Positions 47,905-59,198 of a DNA stretch of 64,000 nt are shown here, piece after piece. A program made the position numbers and the translations under genes. This DNA is from Cribrihabitans_A pelagius (GTDB taxonomy: Bacteria > Pseudomonadota > Alphaproteobacteria > Rhodobacterales > Rhodobacteraceae): NCBI RefSeq assembly GCF_048820915.1, contig NZ_JBMERR010000004.1:1-64000 (forward strand), given 5' to 3'. Within the stretch, counting starts at the first letter, position 1. Each line of letters opens with the position of its first letter. Under the pieces are notes generated by a model, which had not been told where the DNA came from, did no database searches, and was given only the letters and a program-made list of their open reading frames with translations.

Positions 47905-49929
47905 GTGACCCCGGGCCCAGGTCCGCATAACGCACACCGCACAGCCGGGACGGAAACGTCTCGGCTGTTTGTTTACAATGGCGGCTTCCTGACCCAGAAA
48001 CGGCTGCGGCGCATCCTGGCGCTTGCCGGCTACCGGGTCAGCCTCGGCCTGCCGCAGCCCCGGGACATGGTGGGCATCTGGGGCGCCTCCCCCACCGCAC
48101 ACCGCGGCCGGGCGGTGGCGGCACGGCGCGGCTGCGGGCTGTTGCGGGTAGAAGACGCCTTCCTGCGATCGCTCCATCCGGGCCGCGCGGGCGAGCCGCC
48201 GCTGGGGCTGCTTCTGGATCGCGAGGGCGTGCATTTCGACGCGGAAACACCTTCGGAGCTGGAGCGCCTGCTGGCCGCCAGCCCGCTCGACGACAGCCAC
48301 CTCCTGCAACGTGCCCGCGACGCCATCGCCCGCATGCGGGAGGCGCATCTCAGCAAGTACAGCGGCGTCGATCCCGCCGCCGCGCCGCCGGAACCGGGCT
48401 ATGTGCTGGTGGCCGATCAGGCCCGCCACGATGCCTCGGTGATTGCCTCCGGAGCCGGCCGGGCGCGGTTTCTCGAAATGCTCGCCTACGCGCAGGAGGA
48501 ACACCCCGGCGCGCGGGTGCTGATCAAGACCCACCCCGAAACCCTGCACGGCTACCGCCCCGGCCACTTCGCGCCCTCCGATGCGCAAGGCCGGGTGCAG
48601 CTGTTCACCGGCGAGGTCTCCCCCTGGGCGCTGCTGGAGGGCGCGGTCGGGGTCTATACGGTCTCCTCGCAAATGGGGTTCGAGGCGATCCTCGCAGGCC
48701 ACAAGCCCCGCGTCTTCGGCCAGCCCTTCTATGCCGGCTGGGGGCTCACCACCGACGACGCCCCGCCCGCCCGGCGGCAGCGGCGCCTCACCCGCGCGCA
48801 GCTGTTCGCCGCGGCGATGATCCTCTACCCCGCCTGGTACGACCCGTTCCGCGATGATCTCTGCGAGCTGGAAACCGCGCTCGACACGCTGGAAGCCAGG
48901 GCCCGCGCCTGGCGCGAGGACCGCGCAGGCTGGGCCGCCTCCGGCATGCGGCTGTGGAAGCGCGGGCCGCTGCAGGCTTTCTACGGGCGCGAAAAGCGCG
49001 TGATGTTCACCGAAGACACCCAGAAGGCCCGGCGCAGCAGCCGCAAGCATATGGTCTGGGCCAGCAAGGCCACCGAGACCCACGCAGGCGCCGCGCGGGT
49101 CGAAGACGGCTTCCTGCGCTCCCGCGGGCTGGGGGCAGAGCTGGTGCCGCCGCTGTCGCTGGTCACCGACTGGCGCGGCATCTACTACGACCCGCGCCAG
49201 CCCTCGGACCTCGACCACCTGATCGCCCGCCGCAGCAGGCTGACCGAAGCGCAGGCGCGCCGCGCCGAGGCCCTCATCCAAAGCCTCACCAGCGGCGGCC
49301 TGTCGAAATACAACCTCGGCGGCCCCGCCCCCGCCCTGCCCGAAGGCCACCGCATCCTGGTCCCGGGCCAGGTCGCGGATGACGCCTCGATCCTTTGCGG
49401 CGCGGGCAAGGTGAACAGCAACCGCGCCCTCCTCGAAGCCGCGCGCGCCGCCAACCCGCAGGCCGTGATCATCTACAAGCCGCACCCGGATGTGGAGGCA
49501 GGCCTGCGCGGCGGAAAGATCGACGCCGACGGCCTCGCCGACGTGATTGCCGCCAATGCCGATCCCGCAGAACTGCTCGCTGAGGTGCAGGAGGTCTGGA
49601 CAATGACCTCCCTCCTCGGTTTCGAGGCCCTCCTGCGCAGCATCCCCGTCACAACGCTGGGCCGGCCCTTCTACGCCGGCTGGGGCCTGACCCGCGACAA
49701 GGCAGAGCAGCCGGAATGGCGCCAGGCCCGCCCCGGCCTCCTCGGCCTCGCCCATGCCGCGCTGATCGACTACCCGCGCTACCGCGACCCCGTCACAGGC
49801 GCCCCCTGCCCGCCGGAAGTGGCCGCGATGCGCTTGCAGCACGGCCGGCTGCCGCACCCAGGCGCGGCCAACCGCCTGATTTCCAAGCTGCAAGGCCTCT
49901 TCGCCAGCTGGGCTCCTCACTGGCGCTGA
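47905..49929 (+). CDS. kpsC: Capsule polysaccharide modification protein KpsC-like (dual Kdo transferase)
   Basis: This 674-residue protein has two similar halves, each with a Kdo-transferase-like domain: the first about 10-330 (RVEDAFLRSLHPG, then KTHPETLHGY and VYTVSSQMGFEAIL) and the second about 360-674 (RVEDGFLRSRGLG, then KPHPDVEAGL and WTMTSLLGFEALL). This is the known KpsC architecture, in which the two domains use different linkages. The GTG at 47905 is the first start after the kpsD stop (gap 5 nt). Earlier codons in the same frame overlap kpsD and are not supported. Confidence 0.88.
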   Translation: MTPGPGPHNAHRTAGTETSRLFVYNGGFLTQKRLRRILALAGYRVSLGLPQPRDMVGIWGASPTAHRGRAVAARRGCGLLRVEDAFLRSLHPGRAGEPPLGLLLDREGVHFDAETPSELERLLAASPLDDSHLLQRARDAIARMREAHLSKYSGVDPAAAPPEPGYVLVADQARHDASVIASGAGRARFLEMLAYAQEEHPGARVLIKTHPETLHGYRPGHFAPSDAQGRVQLFTGEVSPWALLEGAVGVYTVSSQMGFEAILAGHKPRVFGQPFYAGWGLTTDDAPPARRQRRLTRAQLFAAAMILYPAWYDPFRDDLCELETALDTLEARARAWREDRAGWAASGMRLWKRGPLQAFYGREKRVMFTEDTQKARRSSRKHMVWASKATETHAGAARVEDGFLRSRGLGAELVPPLSLVTDWRGIYYDPRQPSDLDHLIARRSRLTEAQARRAEALIQSLTSGGLSKYNLGGPAPALPEGHRILVPGQVADDASILCGAGKVNSNRALLEAARAANPQAVIIYKPHPDVEAGLRGGKIDADGLADVIAANADPAELLAEVQEVWTMTSLLGFEALLRSIPVTTLGRPFYAGWGLTRDKAEQPEWRQARPGLLGLAHAALIDYPRYRDPVTGAPCPPEVAAMRLQHGRLPHPGAANRLISKLQGLFASWAPHWR

Positions 49930-50017
49930 CGCCGCACCGTCCCCCGGCTCCTGATTCCGGCTGAAAACACCTTGATGTGAGGCCGCAGGCCAGCGGGCCG
50001 GGCCCCTCTTACGCTCA

Positions 50018-50076
50018 GCCACTTTCTGACTTCAAATACCCCGGGGTAAGGCCGCAAGGCCGAGGGGCAACGCCCC
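50018..50076 (-). repeat. 59-bp rhodobacterial intergenic repeat, copy 2 (inverted)
   Basis: Reverse complement of 44541-44599 with five differences in 59. The motifs CCCCGGGGTA and GGCCGCAAGGCCGAGGGGC are shared. It lies between kpsC and ribD, so ribE plus the capsule cassette are enclosed by inverted copies. Confidence 0.8.
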
Positions 50077-50091
50077 TTCCGCGCCCTCTGT

Positions 50092-51189
50092 CTAACGCAG
50101 CTCCCGCGTCCAGCGGTGCAGGATATCGCCCCCGGCACGGCGGGTCTCGATCAGCTCGAACCGCGGCGCCTCCGCCAGCTTGCCGATCCCCAGCGCCCCA
50201 ATCGAAGGCAGCCCCTCGGCACCGATGCCGAGGCCGGCCGTAAACCCGATCAGCTCATCCACCAGATCAAACGCCAGAAGAGACGCCGCCAGCGCGCTGC
50301 CGCCCTCGCAAAACACCCGCGTGAGCCCGGCCTGGCCCAGCTGCTGCAACACGCCGGCGGGGTCGAGCTGCACACCGTGCGCCGCACACGGGATCAGCCG
50401 CGCCCCCAGCCCCTGCCAGGCGTCCACCCGCTCGGGCGCGGCGCCCTGGCCGTGGCACAGCCAGACCGGCACCTCGCGGGCGCTGCGCGCCAGCTGCCCC
50501 ATCAGGGGCAGGTCCAGATGGCGCGAAATCACCACCCGCACCGGCTGCCGCTTCACGCCAAGATCGCGCACGGTGAGCGAAGGGTCGTCCGCCCGCGCGG
50601 TGCCGCCGCCCACCATTACCGCGTCATGGCGCGCCCGCATCGCATGCACAACGCGGCGCGCCTCCGGCCCGGTGATCCATTGGCTCTGCCCCGAGCCGGT
50701 GGCGATACGGCCGTCGAAACTGCTGGCCAGCTTCAGCGTCACCAGCGGGCGGCCCTGTTCGGTCTTGAGGAAAAACCCGGCATGATCGCGCGCCGCCTGA
50801 GCAGCCCAGACGCCGGAAACCACCTCGACGCCTGCATCGCGCAGCATCTGGAAGCCCTGGCCCGAGACCCGCGGATCGCTGTCCTCGACCGCAGCCACGA
50901 CGCGGGCCACCCCGGCCTCGATCAGCGCCTGCGTACAGGGCGCGGTCTTGCCGTGATGCGCGCAAGGCTCCAGCGTCACATAAGCGGTGGCCCCGCGCGC
51001 GGCCTCACCCGCCTGCGCCAGCGCTTCGGTCTCCGCATGCGGGCGCCCGCCAGGTTTGGTCCAGCCGCGCCCCACGATGCGGCCTTCGCGCACGATGACG
51101 CAGCCCACAGCCGGGTTCGGCCAGCAGTTGCCCTGCCCGCGCCGGCCCAGCGACAGGGCCAGCGCCATGTAACGGTGATCGGGATCCAT
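50092..51189 (-). CDS. ribD: Riboflavin biosynthesis deaminase/reductase RibD
   Basis: This 365-residue bifunctional enzyme has an N-terminal zinc deaminase (HAETEALAQAG and TLEPCAHHGKTAPC, about 50-85). A C-terminal NADPH reductase follows (LKLASSFDGRIATGSGQSQW, then TARADDPSLTVRD and CEGGSALAASLLAF). It makes ribitylaminouracil phosphate from the GTP cyclohydrolase II product. Its ATG at 51189 shares a base with the nrdR stop, so nrdR-ribD is an operon. Confidence 0.95.
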   Translation of the reverse strand: MDPDHRYMALALSLGRRGQGNCWPNPAVGCVIVREGRIVGRGWTKPGGRPHAETEALAQAGEAARGATAYVTLEPCAHHGKTAPCTQALIEAGVARVVAAVEDSDPRVSGQGFQMLRDAGVEVVSGVWAAQAARDHAGFFLKTEQGRPLVTLKLASSFDGRIATGSGQSQWITGPEARRVVHAMRARHDAVMVGGGTARADDPSLTVRDLGVKRQPVRVVISRHLDLPLMGQLARSAREVPVWLCHGQGAAPERVDAWQGLGARLIPCAAHGVQLDPAGVLQQLGQAGLTRVFCEGGSALAASLLAFDLVDELIGFTAGLGIGAEGLPSIGALGIGKLAEAPRFELIETRRAGGDILHRWTRELR

Positions 51190-51656
51190 CACTCTTCCGG
51201 AGCAACATGCGGGCGGAGCTCGTGGACAAAGTCCTCGAAATCATCCGCCGCCTGGAAGTTCTTGTAAACGCTGGCAAACCGCACATAGGCAACGGTGTCG
51301 ATCCGGGCCAGCGCCTCCATCACGATCTCGCCGATTTTCTTGGAGGCAATGTCAGTCTCGCCCATGCTCTCCAGCCGCCGCACGATCCCCGAGATCATCT
51401 GGTCGATGCGCTCCGGCTCGATCGGGCGTTTCTGCATCGAGATGCGGATCGAGCGCTCCAGCTTGTCGCGGTCGAAATCCTCGCGCTTGCCGGAGGACTT
51501 GATCACCACAAGGTCGCGCAGCTGCACCCGTTCATAGGTGGTGAAGCGGCCGCCGCAGGCCGGGCAGAACCGCCGCCGCCGGATCGAGACGTGATCCTCG
51601 GCAGGACGGGAATCCTTGACCTGAGTGTCGATATTTCCACAAAATGGGCAGCGCAT
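51189..51656 (-). CDS. nrdR: Transcriptional repressor NrdR
   Basis: This 155-residue regulator has the N-terminal zinc ribbon (C3, C6, C31, C34: MRCPFCGNID and FCPACGGRF) and an ATP-cone at about residues 46-136 (VIKSSGKREDFDRDKLERSI). NrdR represses ribonucleotide reductase genes when dATP/ATP is bound. The gene pairs with ribD as in many bacteria. No clear NrdR box was recognised in the 51657-51778 gap. Confidence 0.96.
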   Translation of the reverse strand: MRCPFCGNIDTQVKDSRPAEDHVSIRRRRFCPACGGRFTTYERVQLRDLVVIKSSGKREDFDRDKLERSIRISMQKRPIEPERIDQMISGIVRRLESMGETDIASKKIGEIVMEALARIDTVAYVRFASVYKNFQAADDFEDFVHELRPHVAPEE

Positions 51657-51778
51657 CCGCCGGTATCCTCAATCCTGTCAGCCTTTAACTTGTGTCCGGG
51701 TTCCCCCGGTTATCCACAACTATAGGGCAGCCTCCAGAATTTGGGTAGTGGTGAAATAATGCCGCTAGATAAAGAGGT

Positions 51779-52195
<417 letters not shown>

Positions 52196-52243
52196 GGCTT
52201 TCGTTCTGGACCAAAGCCGCACCCCGGGCAAGCACCCGGCGGA

Positions 52244-52666
52244 TCAGTCGAGGAAGATATTGTTCCGAAGCCGGCGGTTGAAGCACTGATTATAGGCCGA
52301 GCCCGTGCGTTTGCTGTTGCCCACCGCCTTGATGTTCAGCGAGCGCCGCGGCGACAGGTCCGCGCCCGGCGGCGGCGAGAAGGAAAACTGCACCGCGTTG
52401 CGGCGGGGCCGGCTCAGCGACGGGCCGATGCCGCGCCAGATATAGATGCGCTGGCTGAGCGGCGCGCCCAGCTCGCGGAAGGCATAATCACCGGTGGCAC
52501 ACCAGTAATCCTGCGGTATGGCACCGACCTCGCTCACGACCTCCCAGACGCCGCCGCCTATGGGGAAGACCTCATGCCGGTTCCAGGACCACCACGCCGG
52601 GGCCGCATCCGGGGCCAGCACACAGGCGCTCGTCAGGGCGGCAGCAAACAGCGTGTGCAGTTTCAT
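52244..52666 (-). CDS. Exported conserved hypothetical protein
   Basis: This 140-residue protein has a signal peptide (MKLHTLFAAALTSACVLAPD, cleaved near APAWW). The mature part is basic and Trp/Arg-rich (WWSWNRHEVFPIGGGVWEVV, and SPRRSLNIKAVGNSKRTG). Two cysteines (YWCATGD and NQCFNRR) probably form a disulfide. The pattern is common in rhodobacteria but has no characterised member that I recognise. It lies 48 nt upstream of the YjbQ gene on the same strand. Confidence 0.65.
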   Translation of the reverse strand: MKLHTLFAAALTSACVLAPDAAPAWWSWNRHEVFPIGGGVWEVVSEVGAIPQDYWCATGDYAFRELGAPLSQRIYIWRGIGPSLSRPRRNAVQFSFSPPPGADLSPRRSLNIKAVGNSKRTGSAYNQCFNRRLRNNIFLD

Positions 52667-52859
52667 GGCGGTCTCCCTTCTCATCGCGCCGGCCCGGTTC
52701 GGGGCGGGCCGGCGCGGTCCAGACCGGCAACGCCAAGCTGCGGACCAGGCCGCGGCCAAGTGCCGGTTTCAGGGGAGAGACTAAGCCGCAGGCCGACACG
52801 GGCAAATCACAGCGCCGTGCGGCGGGCTGGCGGGCCGCAGCCTGCACATGAATGGATGT

Positions 52860-53000
52860 GGCCGCATATCGTGCTGGTTCGCATTGGTGCGTGAAAAATC
52901 GGCGCGAAGCCGATGGCCCTCCAGCACGGGACAAGGCCGAAGGCCGCCGCGCATCGCCGACGCGCGGCCTGCCACTCCGGGGCTGCAGCAAGTTGCTCCA
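52860..53000 (+). repeat. GC-rich dispersed intergenic repeat, copy C
   Basis: CCCTCCAGCACGGGACAAGG then GGCCGCCGCGCATCGCCGAC resemble the first half of the element at 31795. The remainder of 52667-53034 shows no gene. Confidence 0.5.
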
Positions 53001-53034
53001 TGAGCCCCAGACCGGTTTGCGCAAACTTCAACAT

Positions 53035-53077
53035 GAAAACCCCTGCAGCGGCCTGTCAGGACTGCCGCAGGGGTGCC
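53035..53077 (-). terminator. Probable terminator after the gene at 53112
   Basis: On the minus strand CCCCTGCGGC pairs with GCCG and GCAGGGG across a loop, and a short T run follows (TTTTC). It lies 35 nt past the stop at 53112. Confidence 0.5.
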
Positions 53078-53111
53078 ATGGCGTGCGCAGAGCGGCCCCG
53101 CGAAATGCCGC

Positions 53112-53402
53112 TTAAGCGCGGGCGGGAAAAGGGATGACCTCGGCGCCCGGACGTGCCCCCAGCACGCCTTCGAGCACCTCCATCACCGCGGCGTCGGGCG
53201 CGCGGCCCCCTGCCCCGTATTCCGCCCGCGCCTGCGCGCGCAGCATCTCGCGGGTTTCTTCCGCATCCATCTTCTTCAGCGCGTCCCCCTGCGCCAGCAG
53301 CACGCCCGCCAAAAAGCCATTGGCCAGCACCAGCCCGTTCAGTTCCTGCAATTTTGCGTCCAGCGCCCCCAGCGCCGAATCCGCATCACGGTAAGCAGAC
53401 AT
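53112..53402 (-). CDS. Small soluble protein, unknown function
   Basis: This 96-residue protein starts MSAYRDADSALGALDAKLQE at 53402 and is mostly helical with an Ala-rich pattern (GFLAGVLLAQGDALKKMDAE). It ends AEVIPFPARA. No signal or membrane helix is predicted; the hydrophobic stretch is short. Upstream in-frame ATGs exist but their codons are atypical. It is followed by a hairpin terminator and preceded by the DCC-family gene on the same strand. The family is unknown to me. Confidence 0.55.
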   Translation of the reverse strand: MSAYRDADSALGALDAKLQELNGLVLANGFLAGVLLAQGDALKKMDAEETREMLRAQARAEYGAGGRAPDAAVMEVLEGVLGARPGAEVIPFPARA

Positions 53403-53490
53403 TCCATCCCCCCGGATCATTGCCCCTTTGATGTGAATTTTACGATAATGCCCGCAGAAACCGCAGGCAATGCAGGACGTTGCCAAATGG

Positions 53491-53964
53491 TTAACGCCCG
53501 AGATTCCCCGGTGCCGGTGCCCCCGCCCCATCAGGCCCGGCCAGCCCCTCCGGCGCAAAGCGGCGGACGAGATCCGGCGGCGGCAGCAGGCAGGCCTCGC
53601 GCCGCCCGAACAGCCGGAAGCGGTTGCGGGCGATCAGGGTGTAAAGCGCGCCCTTCACCCCCCGCGGCAGGAACCGGCACAGCGCCAGGAACCGCCACGG
53701 ACCGCCCAGCTCCCGCAGCACCGCCGCCACCGCATCCAGCCGCTGAAATACCCGGCCCTGCGCGGCCACCAGCATGGTGTCGAACGACTCCGTCGCCAGT
53801 CCCTCCGCCCGGTAGAGCCGCTGCCCGGCGGGCGACTGCGCCAGCGCGAAGGAGAATCGCTCCGCCCGGTCATGGCGCAGCACGAAGCGGAAGAAGCCGC
53901 AGCAAAGCACGCAGTCGCCGTCAAAGACGATGAGGCCGCCCGCGTCATTTTTTGGCTTCCACAT
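53491..53964 (-). CDS. DCC/DUF393-family thiol-disulfide oxidoreductase-like protein
   Basis: This 157-residue protein begins MWKPKNDAGGLIVFDGDCVL and has the family motif DGDCVLC at about residues 15-21, plus FFRFVLRHD and the C-terminal RFLPRGVKGALYTLIARNRF. The DxxC motif resembles thioredoxin-fold active sites, and the family is annotated as DCC after it. Reductase activity is not proved. The C-terminus is Pro/Gly/Ala-rich. It is followed by a small gene and preceded by an AT-richer one. Confidence 0.85.
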   Translation of the reverse strand: MWKPKNDAGGLIVFDGDCVLCCGFFRFVLRHDRAERFSFALAQSPAGQRLYRAEGLATESFDTMLVAAQGRVFQRLDAVAAVLRELGGPWRFLALCRFLPRGVKGALYTLIARNRFRLFGRREACLLPPPDLVRRFAPEGLAGPDGAGAPAPGNLGR

Positions 53965-53988
53965 CGGCCTAGCTCTCCAACCGAACCC

Positions 53989-54333
53989 TCAATCTTCGAG
54001 TTTGACCGAGCGCCAATCGAATGCGAGCACGCGAGCTTGCGCAGCTCTCAATCCAGGCCAGCCGCCGTACTTTTCCAGTGCCTTAGGAGAAGGACTGATT
54101 TCGCCGGTTCTTAGACTTTGCTGATCAACCACAACAGTTGTTACGTCAGGAAGGTTTGCCTGCTCGCAAATTGCGCGAACCAAGTCGAGTGGGTTCCCAA
54201 GCAACCGATGCTCGCCCTTGCGTCCAATACTCTCAGCCAGCTCGCCGTATGTCACGAGAACCTTGTCACTAGACTGCCGTAGCTTGACGTATTCCGAAAT
54301 TATCCGCTTTGCCCAATACTCGTTCGTCGCCAT
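53989..54333 (-). CDS. AT-richer orphan protein, unknown function
   Basis: This 114-residue protein starts MATNEYWAKRIISEYVKLRQ. The helix-rich N-terminus includes VTYGELAESIGRKGEHRLLG, a pattern like winged-helix segments in restriction- or HNH-linked proteins. The later part reads KALEKYGGWPGLRAAQARVL. Codon use is visibly less GC-biased than the neighbours, which suggests recent transfer. No partner gene is adjacent. It could be a remnant of a defence or mobile element gene. No function is assigned. Confidence 0.55.
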   Translation of the reverse strand: MATNEYWAKRIISEYVKLRQSSDKVLVTYGELAESIGRKGEHRLLGNPLDLVRAICEQANLPDVTTVVVDQQSLRTGEISPSPKALEKYGGWPGLRAAQARVLAFDWRSVKLED

Positions 54334-54439
54334 GAACTTCCCTCTAGTAGAATGAACTCCTTGCGCCAACCTACCGCAATTTGGGAAGCGTCAGGAAACC
54401 CTGCTGTAGCCGGTAAATCCTTCCCTGCGCGGAACAAAG

Positions 54440-54548
54440 CAGCAGGCCGCCGCGCATCGCCGGCGCGCCTCCACACCGTGGCGATTTGGCTGAGGCTGGG
54501 CGGTCCCCCGAGAGGACAGACGGATTTGGCGGGCATGAACTGCCAGCC
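54440..54548 (+). repeat. GC-rich dispersed intergenic repeat, copy B
   Basis: GGCCGCCGCGCATCGCCGGC, then GTGGCGATTTGG and GGATTTGGCGGG follow the same order as 31882-31985, at roughly 75% identity by eye. Otherwise 54334-54629 shows no gene. Confidence 0.6.
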
Positions 54549-54629
54549 GCTCAGGTCAAGATCGCCCGCGCGCGTCTTCGGCGCACGGCTTCGCTCTGTT
54601 GTTGGAACACCCGCCTCGATTTCCGACCT

Positions 54630-54664
54630 AAGAAAAGAAATGGCCGCGCACAGGGCGCGGCCAT
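54630..54664 (-). terminator. Rho-independent terminator after rpoD
   Basis: On the minus strand ATGGCCGCGC pairs with GCGCGGCCAT across a short loop, followed by TTTCTTTTC. It lies 22 nt past the rpoD stop. Confidence 0.75.
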
Positions 54665-54685
54665 GGCTATCCGGATCAAGCCGGA

Positions 54686-56671
<1,986 letters not shown>

Positions 56672-56805
56672 TCATTGCTCCTCATCAGGGGCTGCGGGGC
56701 GATTCGGGTCGCGCGAATCATTAGCGCGATGTTCTGATTCGTCACCCGGTTTACTCAATTTTCTTTTGCTCTTCCTTAGCAAAACGCAGAATCACGCACT
56801 GCATG

Positions 56806-58821
56806 TCATTTGCCGGAAAAGCCGATCCGGTCCAGAAGGGCGCCAAAGGCATCGCGTTCCTCGCGGTTGAGGCGCGCGCCGTTTTCACCCACATCATACT
56901 GCGCCTTGTCCTCATTTTCGCTGCGCACCGCCCGGTTGCGGGCCTCCGCGGCCTGACCCAGGCGCCAGGTCAGGGCTTCGTCGGCCAGCCCGCTCAGATC
57001 CTCCGTGGCCTCCGCCAGTTCCGCATCCAGCCCGCGCCCGGCTTCCAGTTTCGCGAATTCTTCCGCCAGGGTCATGGCGGCCAGTTCGGTGTCGCCGGGT
57101 TTGCGCAGGCTGGGGATGATAGCCACATGGCGCAGCGCATAGAGGTTTTCAAGAGCGTGCGGGCCCAGCGCCCAATCTATTTCCTCGCGCAGCCGCTCCG
57201 GCGCCTCGATCCCCACCCGCAGCGCCAGGTCGCGCAGCGCCGCCAGATCCGGGTCGGCGCACTGCAGACGCTCCAGCCGGGGTTCAAATTCCACGATCAC
57301 CGCGGGCGTGGTAATGGCAGTCGCCAGGATCACCGCCTCGCGCATGCGGGCAAAGGCGCCCTCATCCGCCGCCGCCACCAGCGAGGCACGGGTGGTGGCG
57401 CGCGGCTGCGGCACCGGGCCGGCAAAGCCCTTGCCGCGCCAGGGCGCGCGCACGCCATCGCGGAATCCGCCGCCGCCGCCGGGCTTCAGCTGGTAGCCGC
57501 CCTTGCCGCCGCCGCTGGCATTTCCCCCGCCGCGATTGCTGCGGAACAGCTGCCAGCGCAGCTCCTTGATGTCGTCGCCGTAATGCTTTCGGATCGAAGG
57601 ATCGCGGATCAGCCGGATCTTGTCGCGCAGGCTCTTGTCCAACGCCGCCTTGCGCTCGGGGCTGTCAAAGACCTTGCCCGCGGTCTCGCGCTGCCACAGC
57701 AGCTTCACCATCGGCATCGCCTGGTCCAGCACCGCCTGCACCGCCTCCGCGCCTTCGCTGCGGATCATGTCGTCGGGGTCCTTGCCCTCGGGCATCAGCG
57801 CAAAGCGCAAACTCTTGCCCGCCTCCAGCAGCGGCAGCGCCAGGTCGATGAGCCGCATCGCCGCGCGCAGGCCCGCGGTGTCGCCATCCAGCGCGATGAC
57901 CGGCTCGTCCGAGATCCGCCACAGCATCTGCAGCTGGTTTTCCGTGATCGCGGTGCCGAGCGGCGCAACGGAGGACTGGAAGCCGCCCTCGGCCAGGGCG
58001 ATCACATCCATGTAGCCCTCGGCCACGATCAGCGGCGCACCCCGCCCGGAGGCCGCCCGCGCGGGCCCGTGGTTGTAGAGGCTGCGGCCCTTGTCGAACA
58101 GCTCGGTCTCGGGCGAATTCAGGTACTTGGCGTTGTCATTCGGGTCCATCGCCCGGCCGCCAAAAGCAATCGCGCGCCCGCGCGCATCGCGGATCGGGAA
58201 CATGATCCGGTTGCGGAAGGTGTCGTAAGGCTTGCCGCCCTTGTTCGAAGGCTTGCCGAGGCCCGCGCCGAGGATCAGGTCCTCAGCCACCCCCTTGCCG
58301 CGCAAATGGTCCCAGAGGTTCTGCCAGCCGTTCGGGGCAAATCCGATCTCCCAGCGGTCCAGCGCCGGCGGCATCAGCCCGCGGCGCTGAAGGTAGGCGC
58401 GCGCCTCCTGCGCCGCACCGGTCTTCAGCTGCAGGCGGAAGAACTGCACCGCCTGTTCCATCACATCGGCGAGCAGCGCCCGGCGGTCCTGTTTCTCCTG
58501 CGCCCGGGGATCGCGTTTGGGCATCTCCAGCCCCGCCTCCCCCGCCAGGATCTCCACCGCTTCCATGAAGCTGACGTTTTCCGTCTCCTGCACGAACTTC
58601 AGCGCATCGCCCTTCGCATGGCAGCCGAAGCAGTAATAGAACCCCTTGCGGTCCTCGACGTGGAACGACGCCGTCTTCTCGTGGTGGAAGGGGCACGGGC
58701 TCCAGTAATCCCCCTTGCCCGGCTGCGACTTGCGCTGATCCCACATGACCTTGCGCCCGACAACGTCAGACAGGCTGACCCGGGTGCGCAGTTCATCAAG
58801 GAAGCCGGGCGGCAGGGACAT
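56806..58821 (-). CDS. dnaG: DNA primase
   Basis: This 671-residue replication primase has a CHC2 zinc finger (C43, H46, C64, C67: CPFHHEKTASFHVEDRKGFY, then CFGCHAKGD). A TOPRIM catalytic domain follows, with LIVAEGYMDVIALAEGG and VIALDGDTAGLRAA carrying the acidic residues. A long Gly-rich linker (about 430-470, GGGNASGGGKGGYQLK) then leads to a helicase-binding C-terminus. The dnaG-rpoD order is the alphaproteobacterial macromolecular synthesis arrangement, here without rpsU. Confidence 0.96.
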   Translation of the reverse strand: MSLPPGFLDELRTRVSLSDVVGRKVMWDQRKSQPGKGDYWSPCPFHHEKTASFHVEDRKGFYYCFGCHAKGDALKFVQETENVSFMEAVEILAGEAGLEMPKRDPRAQEKQDRRALLADVMEQAVQFFRLQLKTGAAQEARAYLQRRGLMPPALDRWEIGFAPNGWQNLWDHLRGKGVAEDLILGAGLGKPSNKGGKPYDTFRNRIMFPIRDARGRAIAFGGRAMDPNDNAKYLNSPETELFDKGRSLYNHGPARAASGRGAPLIVAEGYMDVIALAEGGFQSSVAPLGTAITENQLQMLWRISDEPVIALDGDTAGLRAAMRLIDLALPLLEAGKSLRFALMPEGKDPDDMIRSEGAEAVQAVLDQAMPMVKLLWQRETAGKVFDSPERKAALDKSLRDKIRLIRDPSIRKHYGDDIKELRWQLFRSNRGGGNASGGGKGGYQLKPGGGGGFRDGVRAPWRGKGFAGPVPQPRATTRASLVAAADEGAFARMREAVILATAITTPAVIVEFEPRLERLQCADPDLAALRDLALRVGIEAPERLREEIDWALGPHALENLYALRHVAIIPSLRKPGDTELAAMTLAEEFAKLEAGRGLDAELAEATEDLSGLADEALTWRLGQAAEARNRAVRSENEDKAQYDVGENGARLNREERDAFGALLDRIGFSGK

Positions 58822-58822
58822 G

Positions 58823-59161
58823 TCAGTTCGACTTCAGCTGTTTTTGCATTTCCTGGATCCGGTCCCAGTTCTCCAGGCACTGCTGCTCAAAGACCGCGCC
58901 CAGATCGGTGCCGCGCAGGTCGCGCCGCTTCATCGCGTAGACATGCGCGGAAAGCTGCGGGATCGCGCGGGTGTAGACTTCCGGCCATTCCGGCTCACTC
59001 GCCAGAATCGCCTGCTCCACGTCGTCCTGCGGCACCCGGTCGAGGCGCGCCTGCTGGACCGCGGCCATGACCTGGCCCTGATACTTGCAGCTTTCTTCTT
59101 TGGTTTCGGATGCATAGGCCGGCGCCGCCAGCAAGGCAGCGGCGAGGAAGATGCGGATCAT
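58823..59161 (-). CDS. Small exported protein, unknown function
   Basis: This 112-residue protein has a signal peptide (MIRIFLAAALLAAPAYA, cleaved before SETKEE). The mature part is helical and charged (SCKYQGQVMAAVQQARLDRV and CLENWDRIQEMQKQLKSN), with two cysteines that could pair. It is probably periplasmic. It ends one base before the dnaG ATG, so it may be the first gene of the dnaG-rpoD unit. No family is recognised beyond rhodobacterial conservation. Confidence 0.65.
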   Translation of the reverse strand: MIRIFLAAALLAAPAYASETKEESCKYQGQVMAAVQQARLDRVPQDDVEQAILASEPEWPEVYTRAIPQLSAHVYAMKRRDLRGTDLGAVFEQQCLENWDRIQEMQKQLKSN

Positions 59162-59198
59162 GGATCAGCTCCGGGAATCAGTTCGTGATCCACGGAGG

